This document shows positions 8,735-18,673 of a stretch of DNA of 64,000 nt, piece after piece (positions within the stretch are counted from its first letter, which is position 1; each line of letters starts with the position of its first letter). The position numbers and the translations under genes are program-made. The stretch is from Xanthobacteraceae bacterium. Its GTDB lineage: Bacteria > Pseudomonadota > Alphaproteobacteria > Rhizobiales > Xanthobacteraceae. The notes beneath the pieces were generated by a model. The model did no database searches. It was not told the origin of the DNA and saw only the letters and a list, made by a program, of their open reading frames with translations. The stretch is taken from positions 19,968 through 83,967 of the forward strand of contig JAQGJU010000135.1 of assembly GCA_028290465.1 (NCBI GenBank), read 5' to 3'.

Positions 8735-8923
8735 TCAGGCCCGGAAGATCGGCGCCGGCTCGGCGTCGTCCGGCAGCGCGAAAGCTGCGACGTCGGCGCC
8801 AAACCGCAAGGCAACGATGAGATTGGCCCGGATCGCCGGCTTGAACGCCGGGTCCGCCGGCAGGCCGAGCGCCGCGCAAGCGGCCTCGATGAACGGGTCG
8901 AGATCTTCAGGCGAACCAAGCAT
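8735..8923 (-). CDS. atzG: AtzG-like small subunit (DUF4089)
   Basis: A 62-residue protein with an N-terminal amphipathic helix (DLDPFIEAACAALGL) and a central AIRANLIVALRFGADVAAFALPDD segment. This matches the DUF4089/AtzG family, a GatC-like chain that wraps and stabilises AtzE. The gene sits directly before atzE with a seven-base gap, the arrangement expected for AtzG-AtzE heteromers. It starts 22 bases after the end of the ABC ATPase gene, so it probably belongs to the importer operon transcript. It is short enough to be missed by automatic annotation. Confidence 0.8.
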   Translation of the reverse strand: MLGSPEDLDPFIEAACAALGLPADPAFKPAIRANLIVALRFGADVAAFALPDDAEPAPIFRA

Positions 8924-8945
8924 TCCGCGATCCTTTCCGCAAACA

Positions 8946-10640
8946 TTACACCGGCGGATGCGGGATGGCGCTCAACAGCTCACGCGTGTACTCCGCCTCT
9001 GGGGCGTTGAGTACGCGGCTGGTCGCACCTTCCTCGACGATTCGTCCGTTGCGCATCACGATGACATGATCGCACAGTAGGCGCACCACCTCCAGGTCAT
9101 GCGACACGAACAGGTAGCTCATGCCGAGGGCCGCTTTGAGATCCTGCAGCAGGTTGAGCACCACCGCCTGGACCGACACGTCCAATGCCGCGGTCGGCTC
9201 GTCCAGGATTACCAGTTCCGGGTTGAGGGCGATGGCCCGGGCGATGCCGACGCGGGCCTTTTGCCCGCCCGACAACTGGTGCGGAAACCGGTCGAGGAAT
9301 TCGAGCGGCAGCCCGACCAGCCGGGCCAGCTCCTCGCAGCGCGCCCGCACCGCATCCTTGCCGTCGAGATCGCCGAGCCGCAGGATCGGATCGGCGATGG
9401 CGCGCGCGGCCGTGAAGCGCGGGTTCAGGCTGTCGGTCGGATCCTGGAACACCATCTGGATGCGGCGACGCAGCGGCAGCTTGGCGAACTGCTTGGCGGG
9501 GATTTCGGCGATGTCCTCGCCGTCGAACATGATGCTGCCCGACGTAGTGTCTGTCAGCCGGTTGATCATCATCGAGGTGGTCGACTTGCCGCAGCCGGAT
9601 TCCCCGACCAGGCCAAGGCTGCTGCCGCGCGCCAGCGAAAAGCTGATGCCGTCGACGGCGCGGAATGCTTGGCTGTCGGTCGCCGGCTCGCGCTTGAAGA
9701 ATTGCGCCATCGTCTTGGTGACGCCCTGGCGCGGATATTCCTTCACCAGATTTTCAACCACCAGGAACGGCGTCGTGGTGTCGACCGGCTGCGGCGCCAG
9801 GACCGGCGTCGCCTCGCCTTCCGGCAGCAGATCGCGCAAGGTCACGCCGGGACGCGGCGTCGCCCGCATCAGTTTGCGCGTATAGGCATGCGACGGCGCT
9901 TTGAATATCGTGTCGGACTTCGCGGTCTCGACCACGCGGCCCTTCTCCATCACCACGACGCGGCTGCAATAGGTCGCGGCAAGGCCCAGATCGTGCGTGA
10001 TCAAGATGGTCGACATGCCCTGTTCCCGCGTCAGTTCGACGATCAGCTCCATCACGGTCTTCTGCGTGGTGACGTCGAGGCCGGTGGTCGGCTCGTCGGC
10101 GATCAGCAATTGCGGCCGGCAGGCCAGCGCCAGCGCGATGACGATGCGCTGGCACATGCCGCCGGACAGTTCGAACGGATACGCATGATAGCGCTCCTCG
10201 GGCCGCGCGATCCTGACCTTGCGCAGGATCTCGATGGCCTTTTCCTTCACATTGCCCGGCTCGGCCTGGACATGCTCCAGCAGCACGTCCTCGATCTGGC
10301 GCCCGACCTTGCGGATCGGATTGAGCGCGGCGCGCGGGTTCTGGAAGATCATCGAGATTTCGCGGCCGCGCAGATCGCGCATCTCATCTTCAGAGGCGGT
10401 CGCGACATCGATGCTGGTGAACTGGATGGCGCCCTGCGCAATGCGGCCGGCGCGATCCAGAATGCGCATCACGGCGAACGAGGTGACGGATTTGCCGGAA
10501 CCCGACTCGCCGACAATGGCCAGCGTCTCGCCCTTGCCGACGCTGATGTCGACATGTTCGATGGCCTTCACCACGCCGCGACGCGTAGCGAATTCGACGG
10601 TCAGGTCGCGGACATCCAGCAGCGGCATGGTTTCGGTCAT
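8946..10640 (-). CDS. Duplicated ABC ATPase of a peptide/opine-type importer (DppD-DppF fusion)
   Basis: A 564-residue protein with two complete ABC domains in tandem. The first has GESGSGKS (about residue 39), signature LSGGMCQR and Walker B LLIADEPT. The second has GESGCGKS, signature LSGGQKAR and VILDEPT. Each ends with the oligopeptide/dipeptide C-terminal extension (SHAYTRKLM and AEYTRELLSAIPHP). Such fused ATPases (GsiA/YejF-like) power importers for peptides, glutathione or opine-like compounds. The start at 10640 lies just before the stop of the upstream permease gene. Encoded beside AtzG/E/H, it likely feeds an amide-rich substrate to that pathway. Confidence 0.9.
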   Translation of the reverse strand: MTETMPLLDVRDLTVEFATRRGVVKAIEHVDISVGKGETLAIVGESGSGKSVTSFAVMRILDRAGRIAQGAIQFTSIDVATASEDEMRDLRGREISMIFQNPRAALNPIRKVGRQIEDVLLEHVQAEPGNVKEKAIEILRKVRIARPEERYHAYPFELSGGMCQRIVIALALACRPQLLIADEPTTGLDVTTQKTVMELIVELTREQGMSTILITHDLGLAATYCSRVVVMEKGRVVETAKSDTIFKAPSHAYTRKLMRATPRPGVTLRDLLPEGEATPVLAPQPVDTTTPFLVVENLVKEYPRQGVTKTMAQFFKREPATDSQAFRAVDGISFSLARGSSLGLVGESGCGKSTTSMMINRLTDTTSGSIMFDGEDIAEIPAKQFAKLPLRRRIQMVFQDPTDSLNPRFTAARAIADPILRLGDLDGKDAVRARCEELARLVGLPLEFLDRFPHQLSGGQKARVGIARAIALNPELVILDEPTAALDVSVQAVVLNLLQDLKAALGMSYLFVSHDLEVVRLLCDHVIVMRNGRIVEEGATSRVLNAPEAEYTRELLSAIPHPPV

Positions 10641-10642
10641 GG

Positions 10643-11530
10643 TCAGGTCCGCCGTTGCGGGTCGACGATATCGCGCAGACCGTCGCCGAGCAGGTTGAAG
10701 CAGAACACCGCGATCATCAACGCAAGACCGGGAAACAGCGCGATCCACCATTCGCCCGATACGATGAAGGCCGCGCCCTCGGCCACCATGATGCCCCACT
10801 CGGCCTGCGGCGGGCGCACGCCGAGGCCGATGAACGACAAACCAGCCGCGTTCAGGATCGCGTAGCCCATGGTCAGCGACATCTGCACCACCATGATTGG
10901 CATGATGTTGGGCAGTATCTGCGTCAGCAGGATGCGAAACTCGCCGTTGCCGGACAGCCGCGCCGCCTGCACGAAGCCGGCCTCGCGGCGCACATTGGCC
11001 TCGGAGCGCGCGACGCGGGCATAGAGCGGGAAATTCACGATCGCGGTCGCGATCACGATGTTGGTCACCGTGTTGCCGAGCGCCGCCACGATGCCCATCG
11101 CCAGCACGAACAGCGGGAACGCCATGATGGTGTCGGAGATCCGTCCGACGATGCGGTCGGTCCAGCCACCAAAAAAACCGGCGGCGACGCCGGCGAGGCC
11201 CCCCATGGCGAACACCAGCGCGACGGATGCGATGGCGATGCCGAAATCGAGCCGGGTCGCCACGATGACGCGGCTGAAGATGTCGCGGCCGAGCTGATCG
11301 GTGCCGAACCAGTGCCGCGCCGACGGCGGCTTGAGCGCCTGCGCGGTGTCGCTCTGCAACGGATCAATCGGTACCAGATGCGGACCGAAGATCGCCGTGA
11401 CCACGATCAGCACGAACAGGCCGAACGCGAACGCGGTGACCGGATTTTCCGCCAGAACGTAGCGGGTATGCTGGAGGGTGGCGAGGAGCCCGGTCACGGG
11501 CCGCACGCCGGTGACGGTGATGTCCCTCAT
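10643..11530 (-). CDS. ABC importer permease, DppC-like
   Basis: A 295-residue inner-membrane permease with about six hydrophobic segments and the EAA-loop region around EAGFVQAARLSGNGEFRI. The N-terminal domain and the motif HWFGTDQLGRDIFSR are hallmarks of DppC/OppC-type subunits. Its ATG overlaps the stop of the DppB-like gene (ATGA, 11527-11530), and its own stop lies two bases before the ATPase start. The longer open frame upstream is a shadow inside dppB. It pairs with the DppB-like subunit to form the translocation channel. Confidence 0.9.
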   Translation of the reverse strand: MRDITVTGVRPVTGLLATLQHTRYVLAENPVTAFAFGLFVLIVVTAIFGPHLVPIDPLQSDTAQALKPPSARHWFGTDQLGRDIFSRVIVATRLDFGIAIASVALVFAMGGLAGVAAGFFGGWTDRIVGRISDTIMAFPLFVLAMGIVAALGNTVTNIVIATAIVNFPLYARVARSEANVRREAGFVQAARLSGNGEFRILLTQILPNIMPIMVVQMSLTMGYAILNAAGLSFIGLGVRPPQAEWGIMVAEGAAFIVSGEWWIALFPGLALMIAVFCFNLLGDGLRDIVDPQRRT

Positions 11531-12540
11531 CCTTCCATCCTTACCCGCGGGTCGATGATGCCGTAGAAGACGTCGATCAGCAGATTGAGCGCGACGTACA
11601 TCACGGCCATGGTCAGCACGAAGCCTTGCACCGGCGCGAAGTCCGACGAGATCAGCGCTTCGACTGCGAACGAGCCGATGCCCGGCCACGCGAACACTTT
11701 CTCGACCAGCACGTTGGCGCCGAGCAGGAACGAGAACACCATGCCCAATGTCGTGACCACCGGCAGCATCGCGTTACGGAACGCGTAGGTGACGATCACG
11801 GTGCTGGGTTTGAGACCGCTGGCCCGCGCGGTGCGCACGAAATCGGATGACAACACCGCCAGCATCGAAGCCCGCGTCATCCGGGCAATCGGCGCCAGCG
11901 AAAAGATCGCCAGCGTCATCGCCGGCAGGATCAACTGGTTGAAGCTCGCACGGAACATGCCGAAGTCACGGGCGATGATGCTGTCGATCAGATAGAATCC
12001 GGTGACCGAAGGTGGCGTGGTCGCGAACACGTCGATGCGGCCGAGCGGCGCCGGCGACCAGCCGAGTTGGTAATAGAAGACGTAGACCAGGATCAAGCCC
12101 GTGAAAAACACCGGCAGTGATACGCCGGCCGTTGTCAGCACCCGACAGAAGTGGTCGATCCACGATCCCGGCCGGGTCGCCGCCATGATGCCGAGCGGCA
12201 CCGCGATCAGCACCGATACGATCAGGCCGAGCAGCGTCAGTTCGGCGGACGCCGGCAGCCGCGCCCGGATCTCGGCCGCGACCGGCTGGCCGGTGGTCAG
12301 TGAATTGCCGAGATCGCCACGCGCGAGATCGCCGACATAGTCGAAGAACTGAACGATCAGCGGCTTGTCGAAGCCGAGCTTGACGCGGATCTGTTCGATC
12401 GCCGCCTTGTCGGCGGCCGGCCCGGCGAAATACGCTGCCGGGTCGCCGGGAAGCGCGCGCGTCAACAGGAAGGTGACGATCACCACCCCGATCAGGCTCG
12501 GGATCGCGAGCAGCAAACGCTTGAGGATCATTGTCAGCAT
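11527..12540 (-). CDS. ABC importer permease, DppB-like
   Basis: A 337-residue inner-membrane permease. The start region (LKRLLLAIPSLIGVVIVTFLL) is a typical first helix of DppB/OppB proteins, followed by the periplasmic ALPGDPA segment and five more membrane spans. The EAA-type loop is near VRTARASGLKPSTVIVTYAFRN. A second possible ATG lies three codons in, and I kept the upstream one. It precedes the DppC-like gene with a four-base overlap. A long inverted repeat separates it from the binding-protein gene upstream. Confidence 0.9.
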   Translation of the reverse strand: MLTMILKRLLLAIPSLIGVVIVTFLLTRALPGDPAAYFAGPAADKAAIEQIRVKLGFDKPLIVQFFDYVGDLARGDLGNSLTTGQPVAAEIRARLPASAELTLLGLIVSVLIAVPLGIMAATRPGSWIDHFCRVLTTAGVSLPVFFTGLILVYVFYYQLGWSPAPLGRIDVFATTPPSVTGFYLIDSIIARDFGMFRASFNQLILPAMTLAIFSLAPIARMTRASMLAVLSSDFVRTARASGLKPSTVIVTYAFRNAMLPVVTTLGMVFSFLLGANVLVEKVFAWPGIGSFAVEALISSDFAPVQGFVLTMAVMYVALNLLIDVFYGIIDPRVRMEG

Positions 12541-12604
12541 GCGCTTTGCTCCCTGGCTTCGTGCATCAGCAACATCCTCGCGTCTTACGTGCTCGCTCTC
12601 TCCG

Positions 12605-12699
12605 CCTCATCCTGAGGAGCGACCGAAGGGCGCGTCTCGAAGGATGGGGCGGCCCCATGGTTCGAGACGCGTTCCTTCGGAACGCTCCTCACCATGAGG
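12605..12699. repeat. Hyphomicrobiales-type palindromic intergenic repeat
   Basis: A 95-base interrupted palindrome. CCTCATCCTGAGGAGC at one end answers GCTCCTCACCATGAGG at the other, and CGCGTCTCGAA answers TTCGAGACGCG around a central GGGGCGGCCCC. Repeats starting CCTCATCCTGAGGAGC are very abundant between genes in Bradyrhizobium and its relatives. The RNA would fold into one long hairpin. It lies between the binding-protein gene and dppB of the importer operon, where it could set the ratio of binding protein to membrane parts by stabilising or ending the upstream message. Confidence 0.85.
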
Positions 12700-12723
12700 C
12701 CGATTTGACTCGGTGCCACCCGC

Positions 12724-14340
12724 CTACGCCTTCACCAGCGCCCGATAGTCCAGCCGCCGGTGGAACCAGTACTGATAACCCGAGATGTTCTTCTGCGTCG
12801 CGATGTTGACGTAGGGCTGATACAGCGGAACGCGCGGCATGTCGGCGAACGCAACGTCGACGAAGCCCTTCACGTCCTTTTCGTAGGCCGGCTTGTCGCC
12901 ATTGGCTGCCGCCGTTACGGCGCCGTCGATGTAGCCGTCGATTTCCTTCGACTGATAGTTCATCGTGTTGAAGATCGAATTCTTGCCGTGGTAGCACCAG
13001 ATGAAGAAGTACTCGGGATAATCCAGCCAGCCCGAGAACACGTTGGTGTAGAGCGGCAGCACCTTCTTGTTCAGTTCGGTGCGCCAGTTGGCGCCCGGGA
13101 TCTTGTTGATCGTCACCTTGATGCCGATCTGCGCGAGGCTCTCCTGCGTCAGCACGCAGAGCGGCTCGTTGACGCCGGCAAAACCCAGATCAAACGACAG
13201 CGTGGTCTCAAAGCCGTTCGGGAAGCCGGCTTCCGCCAGCAGCGCCTTGGCCTTGGCGATATCGGTGTTGAAGCCATGCGCCTGCGGCCACGCGACCTCG
13301 GTCGCCTTGCCAGCCGGCGCGCCGAAGCACGGCTTGGCCAGCCCGAACAGCACCGCGTCCATGATCTTCTGGTACGGCAGCGCATAGGCGATGGCCTGGC
13401 GCACCTTCGGATTGTCGAAGGGCGGAATCTTCACGTTCATGCCGATGTACTGGATGCCGTTCGAGTACGGCGTCGAAATGATGTTGAGCTTGCCGGCGCC
13501 CTTGAGCTCGACGAAATCCTTGTTCGGCAGATCGTACGAGATGTCGGCGTCGCCGCGCTCCAGCAGCGCGCGACGGTTGCCGGCCGACGGTACCATGCGC
13601 CACACGATGCGCTTGACCTTCGGCATCGGGCCGCCGACCCATTTGTCGTTGCGCTCCATGACGACTTCGGTGCCGGCGGTCCAGCTCGCCACCCGATAGG
13701 CGCCGCTGCCGGCGGTGTTCTGCTTGGTATATTCGAGACCCCACGGATCCTTCTCGGTGGCGTGCTTCTGCACCAGACCGGAATTCATCACGCAGGGCAC
13801 GATGACGGCGAGATCCGGAATCGTCAGCCGGTCCTTGCGCAGGAAATCGACGCGCACCGTGTGATCGTCGACCACGACGAACTGCTCGGGCTTGGTCAGC
13901 GAACCGGCGCTCATCTGGAAGGTCGGGAAACCGCCGACGCTGACGGCGCGGTCGAGCGACCACTTCACGTCCTTGGCGGTGACCGGCGTACCGTCATGGA
14001 AGGTCGCGTTCTTCTTCAGCTTGAAGGTCGCCGACATGTCGCCGACGTTCATGTCCTCGGCGAGTTCGGGCTTGAACTTGTCACGGTCGTAATACGCCGT
14101 GCCGTCGACCGTCTTCATCTCGTGGCTGATCAGGCGGTCGTAGCAATTCCACGACACCTCATAGCCCGGCACGTTGGTGCCGACGCCGTGGATGTCGACG
14201 TTATTGGGGCCGCTTTCGGAGACGATCAGCAACGTCTCGGCGCGCGACTGCGCCTTGGCGGGCGAGAAAACCGCGGGCGCGCTGACCGCGCCGCTGGCGG
14301 CGACCGCCGTCACCGATTTGAGAAAATCGCGGCGCTTCAT
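12724..14340 (-). CDS. Periplasmic substrate-binding protein, family 5 (peptide/nickel/opine type), Tat-exported
   Basis: A 538-residue extracytoplasmic binding protein. The N-terminus MKRRDFLKSV with a following hydrophobic stretch and an AKAQ site is a twin-arginine signal, so the protein is folded before export. The mature part shows the SBP family 5 signature region (YDRDKFKPELAEDMNV and the segment DVKWSLDRAV). Other subunits are encoded downstream, separated by a palindromic repeat. The ligand is unknown; context suggests a ureide, biuret-like or peptide-like compound. A GntR-type palindrome lies about 150 bases upstream. Confidence 0.88.
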   Translation of the reverse strand: MKRRDFLKSVTAVAASGAVSAPAVFSPAKAQSRAETLLIVSESGPNNVDIHGVGTNVPGYEVSWNCYDRLISHEMKTVDGTAYYDRDKFKPELAEDMNVGDMSATFKLKKNATFHDGTPVTAKDVKWSLDRAVSVGGFPTFQMSAGSLTKPEQFVVVDDHTVRVDFLRKDRLTIPDLAVIVPCVMNSGLVQKHATEKDPWGLEYTKQNTAGSGAYRVASWTAGTEVVMERNDKWVGGPMPKVKRIVWRMVPSAGNRRALLERGDADISYDLPNKDFVELKGAGKLNIISTPYSNGIQYIGMNVKIPPFDNPKVRQAIAYALPYQKIMDAVLFGLAKPCFGAPAGKATEVAWPQAHGFNTDIAKAKALLAEAGFPNGFETTLSFDLGFAGVNEPLCVLTQESLAQIGIKVTINKIPGANWRTELNKKVLPLYTNVFSGWLDYPEYFFIWCYHGKNSIFNTMNYQSKEIDGYIDGAVTAAANGDKPAYEKDVKGFVDVAFADMPRVPLYQPYVNIATQKNISGYQYWFHRRLDYRALVKA

Positions 14341-14488
14341 TCAAACCTCCCGATGCCCATGTGCTGCATCGGGTTCCGCAAGGCTCATGCCAGTTTGGCA
14401 AGGCGGCGCGATTTTTCGCTAAATCATTGCGACAAAAAAATTATCTTCCGATTCCGGTCCTTGAATCGCTATCGGCACCAAAACAGCA

Positions 14489-14498
14489 TTGCATACAA
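14489..14498. promoter_or_regulatory. Candidate GntR/FCD operator (TTGCATACAA) upstream of the ABC importer
   Basis: One mismatch from the perfect palindrome at 1769-1778. It lies in a strongly AT-rich island (about 14435-14530) within the 214-base gap before the binding-protein gene, where the importer-atz operon promoter is expected. Its match to the other outer promoter of the convergent block is the main support. Confidence 0.5.
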
Positions 14499-14554
14499 TC
14501 GATATAAATATGCACTCATATTAGGCAATTTTGCGGAGAAAGGCCGGCAAAGCG

Positions 14555-15433
14555 TCAGGCGGGCCCGGTCTGGACCGGCCGCGCCGGATCTTCGGCCCAT
14601 TCGGACATCGAGCCGTCGTACAGCGTCACGCCGGGCCGGCGCAGGATCTCGGACAGCACGAACCAGTTGGTCGCGGCCTGCTGCCCGGTGTTGCAATAGT
14701 TGACCACCGGACCGCCGGGCACCGGCGCGAACAGCGTCGTCAGTTCGGCCGGCGATTTCAGCCGCTTCGTCTCCGTGTCGAACGCCTTGGCGTGATCGAG
14801 ATGCACGGCGTCCGGCAGACGTCCGGCGCGCGCGGCCTGCGGGCTTTTCTCCTTGCCCTCGAAATAGCCGGCCGAACGGCTGTCGAGCAGCACCGCGTTG
14901 TGTGCGCCGACAGCACCTTCGACGGCGGCCCGGTCGGACCGCAGATCGGATTGCAGCTTGACCGGATAGTCAGACGCTGCGGCGGCTGGATGTCCCTGCC
15001 CGGCCTCTACCGGCCGCGCCGGATCGGCACGCCACGCCAGCATCCCGCCATCCAGCAGCGACACCGCGCCGTGTCCGGCGATCTTGAGTGTCCAATAGAC
15101 CCGCGCCGCCGCGCTGAAATCGCCGACATGGGTGCCAGCCGACACGATTACGACATGACGGTTTGGGGTCAGCCCGACGCCGCCGAGCAGTGCCGCCAAT
15201 ACTTTGGGCTCCGGCAACAGGCCGGTCGCCATGCCCTTCACGGCGCGCCAACCGCCCTTCGCGTAGTCGGTATGGATCGCGCCCGGCACATGGCCCTGCT
15301 CATACGCCTCTCGGCCGCCGCCATCGACCGCCGAACGAATGTCGAGCACCAGCAATGACGCATCGTTGAGATGCGCCGCCAGCCAATCGGCCGACACCAA
15401 GGGCGGGAAGCGGTCGGCGGACGTATCGGGCAT
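14555..15433 (-). CDS. sseA: Sulfurtransferase with two rhodanese domains (SseA-like)
   Basis: A 292-residue two-domain rhodanese. The N-terminal domain (about 10-135) is the inactive copy, with no cysteine in its loop. The C-terminal domain (about 160-285) has the active-site cysteine Cys247 in the loop YCNTGQQA. Bacterial SseA/thiosulfate:cyanide sulfurtransferases have this size and layout. The loop sequence CNTGQ differs from the classical CG(S/T)GVTA of 3-mercaptopyruvate enzymes and CRKGVTA of thiosulfate enzymes, so the donor is uncertain. It follows cysH by 32 bases on the same strand, linking it to the sulfur assimilation operon. Confidence 0.85.
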   Translation of the reverse strand: MPDTSADRFPPLVSADWLAAHLNDASLLVLDIRSAVDGGGREAYEQGHVPGAIHTDYAKGGWRAVKGMATGLLPEPKVLAALLGGVGLTPNRHVVIVSAGTHVGDFSAAARVYWTLKIAGHGAVSLLDGGMLAWRADPARPVEAGQGHPAAAASDYPVKLQSDLRSDRAAVEGAVGAHNAVLLDSRSAGYFEGKEKSPQAARAGRLPDAVHLDHAKAFDTETKRLKSPAELTTLFAPVPGGPVVNYCNTGQQAATNWFVLSEILRRPGVTLYDGSMSEWAEDPARPVQTGPA

Positions 15434-15465
15434 GCAGGTCTCCGCTAGCGTTATCGTTCGACGCT

Positions 15466-16170
15466 CTATCGCTCGACGCTATGGATACCACATTCCGTCC
15501 GACCGGTGCCGCGCCAACGGCCGGCGCGAGGATCCTCGCCCGGACGGATGCGGCTGGTGCATGGCATGCAACCGACCGAGCCGAAGCCCTGCGCGGCGAG
15601 CGGATGCCGCGGCAGGCCGGCGGCATCGAACATCTCGACGATCGCGCTCTGGCTGATGCCGGCGAGCGGATTGAACTTGAGGCGCGAACCGTCCAGTTCA
15701 ACCGCCGGCAGCGAGAGGCGTGCGCCACCCTGAAAGCGTTTGCGACCGTTGATCCAACCGTCGAAGCCGGCAAGCGCGCGCGCCAATGGCAGCACCTTGC
15801 GGATGTTGCAGCAACGGTCTGGATCCGCCGCCCACAGATCCTTCTCGGCGTCCTGCGCCGCCAGATCGTTCGGCGATGGCGCAAACGTGCGCACGTCCGT
15901 CAGGCCCAGATGCGCGGTCAATTCATCCCGGTACGACAGCGTCTCCGTAAACAGCCAGCCGGTGTCGAGAAACAGCACCGGAAGCGCGCGATCGACGTCG
16001 GCCACCAGCTTGAGCAGCACGGCGGATTCCGTGCCGAACGACGACACCACCGCGAGCCGCCCTTCGGGCATTTGCCGCACCGCCTCCGCGACGATCTCAA
16101 CGGGCGCAGCGCCCTCGAGCAATCGATTGAGCGGGGGAATGACGCTGTGCAAGGCTTCGGCTTCGGTCAT
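15466..16170 (-). CDS. cysH: Assimilatory adenylyl-sulfate (APS) reductase, [4Fe-4S] type
   Basis: A 234-residue reductase of the PAPS/APS reductase family that gives sulfite. The cysteine pairs Cys120-Cys121 (DRCCNIRK) and Cys201/Cys204 (GCMPC) are the iron-sulfur ligands that mark the APS-using bacterial/plant type. The C-terminal catalytic cysteine is Cys227 in TECGIH. The N-terminal SSFGTESAVLLKL loop is the nucleotide-binding site. Its start overlaps the DUF934 stop (ATGA, 16167-16170). It belongs to the operon cysG-DUF2849-cysI-DUF934-cysH-sseA. Confidence 0.92.
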   Translation of the reverse strand: MTEAEALHSVIPPLNRLLEGAAPVEIVAEAVRQMPEGRLAVVSSFGTESAVLLKLVADVDRALPVLFLDTGWLFTETLSYRDELTAHLGLTDVRTFAPSPNDLAAQDAEKDLWAADPDRCCNIRKVLPLARALAGFDGWINGRKRFQGGARLSLPAVELDGSRLKFNPLAGISQSAIVEMFDAAGLPRHPLAAQGFGSVGCMPCTSRIRPGEDPRAGRWRGTGRTECGIHSVER

Positions 16171-16686
16171 TGAGCAACCTCGCGAGCGCTCTTCTCGCGG
16201 CCCGGTTCGGCATCCGACAGCCGGCGGCGTCGCGCCGACAGCCGGCCGTCGCCGGTCGGCTGATAGAACACGCTGTAGCGCGCCACGACCTGCGCGAAAG
16301 CCTCCGCGTCGGCGGTCTTCTTGGCCTCGAAGGAATCGAAGCCGGAGCGCACCAGATACAGGAACTGGTCGCGCAGCACGTCGCCGGTGGCGCGCAATTC
16401 GCCACGGAACGCATGGCGTTCGCGCAGCAGGCGGGCTTGGCTATAGGCGCGGCCGTCCTTGAAGGTCGGGAACACCAGCGCGACCAGGGCCAACTGGTCG
16501 AGATGCGGCACGAGTTCGGCGACCGGACGATCGTTCGGCCAGATCACGCCGGTCGGCGCCTCGCGGTGGGCGAACTCGGCATGATCGGCCAAAAAGCGCG
16601 TGGCCGGCACCAGCACAGATCCGGTGTCCGGCACCGGCTCGTCGTCGAGCACGCGCACGAACCGGTCTTCGACAATGTGGCCGGAT

Positions 16687-16700
<14 letters not shown>
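16167..16700 (-). CDS. DUF934 family protein of the sulfite-reductase operon
   Basis: A 177-residue protein matching the DUF934 family, which is almost always encoded between cysI and cysH in proteobacteria and has no established biochemical role. Visible features are the PNDRPVAELVPHLDQLALVAL segment, the FPTFKDGRAYSQARLLRER motif (about residues 76-95) and the RSGFDSFEAKK stretch. The frame is open further upstream inside cysI, but similarity starts at MPLVKSGH, so ATG 16700 is used, overlapping cysI by 14 bases. A role in assembling or delivering siroheme/Fe-S clusters, or in electron transfer, is often guessed but unproven. Confidence 0.85.
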
Positions 16701-18345
<1,645 letters not shown>

Positions 18346-18352
18346 GGTGTCC

Positions 18353-18673
18353 TCACATACCGGCCGCGCCCGGCAGGGCGACGGTGGGACCGTGCAAACG
18401 GATTTGCTCGCGAAGGTTTCCGGGCGTCAGCACACCGTCCGGGCTGCGCAGTACCGGCGCAATATAGGCGCCGACCGCATTGATGTCGTCGGCGAGGCCT
18501 TGCATCAGTAGCGCCCTCGCCTCGTCGACCTTGGTCGTGACCGCGGCAGCGGCCAGACTGGTAGTCCAGCCGCCCTGCACGTCGAGATAGACCACGGCGC
18601 CATCGCCCAGCCGGTTGGCCGTGACCACGACCGGACCGGTGATCTTGAGTTTCTGTTGCTGGGGCGCCGTCAT
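18353..18673 (-). CDS. DUF2849 family protein
   Basis: A 106-residue protein of the DUF2849 family, found in alphaproteobacteria almost only between cysG and cysI. It shows an N-terminal beta-rich part (TGPVVVTANRLGDGAVVYLD), a helix (KVDEARALLMQGLADD) and the later AYIAPVLR segment. Its ATG overlaps the cysG stop (ATGA, 18670-18673). No activity is known. Strict linkage to cysI suggests an accessory role for sulfite reductase. Confidence 0.85.
   Translation of the reverse strand: MTAPQQQKLKITGPVVVTANRLGDGAVVYLDVQGGWTTSLAAAAVTTKVDEARALLMQGLADDINAVGAYIAPVLRSPDGVLTPGNLREQIRLHGPTVALPGAAGM

Noticed and set aside
9099..10865. Plus-strand open frame (588 codons) opposite the ABC ATPase
   Set aside because: Shadow frame of a high-GC gene; no motif seen.
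12760..14703. Plus-strand open frame (647 codons) opposite the binding protein
   Set aside because: Antisense shadow; the minus-strand product has a Tat signal and clear family features.
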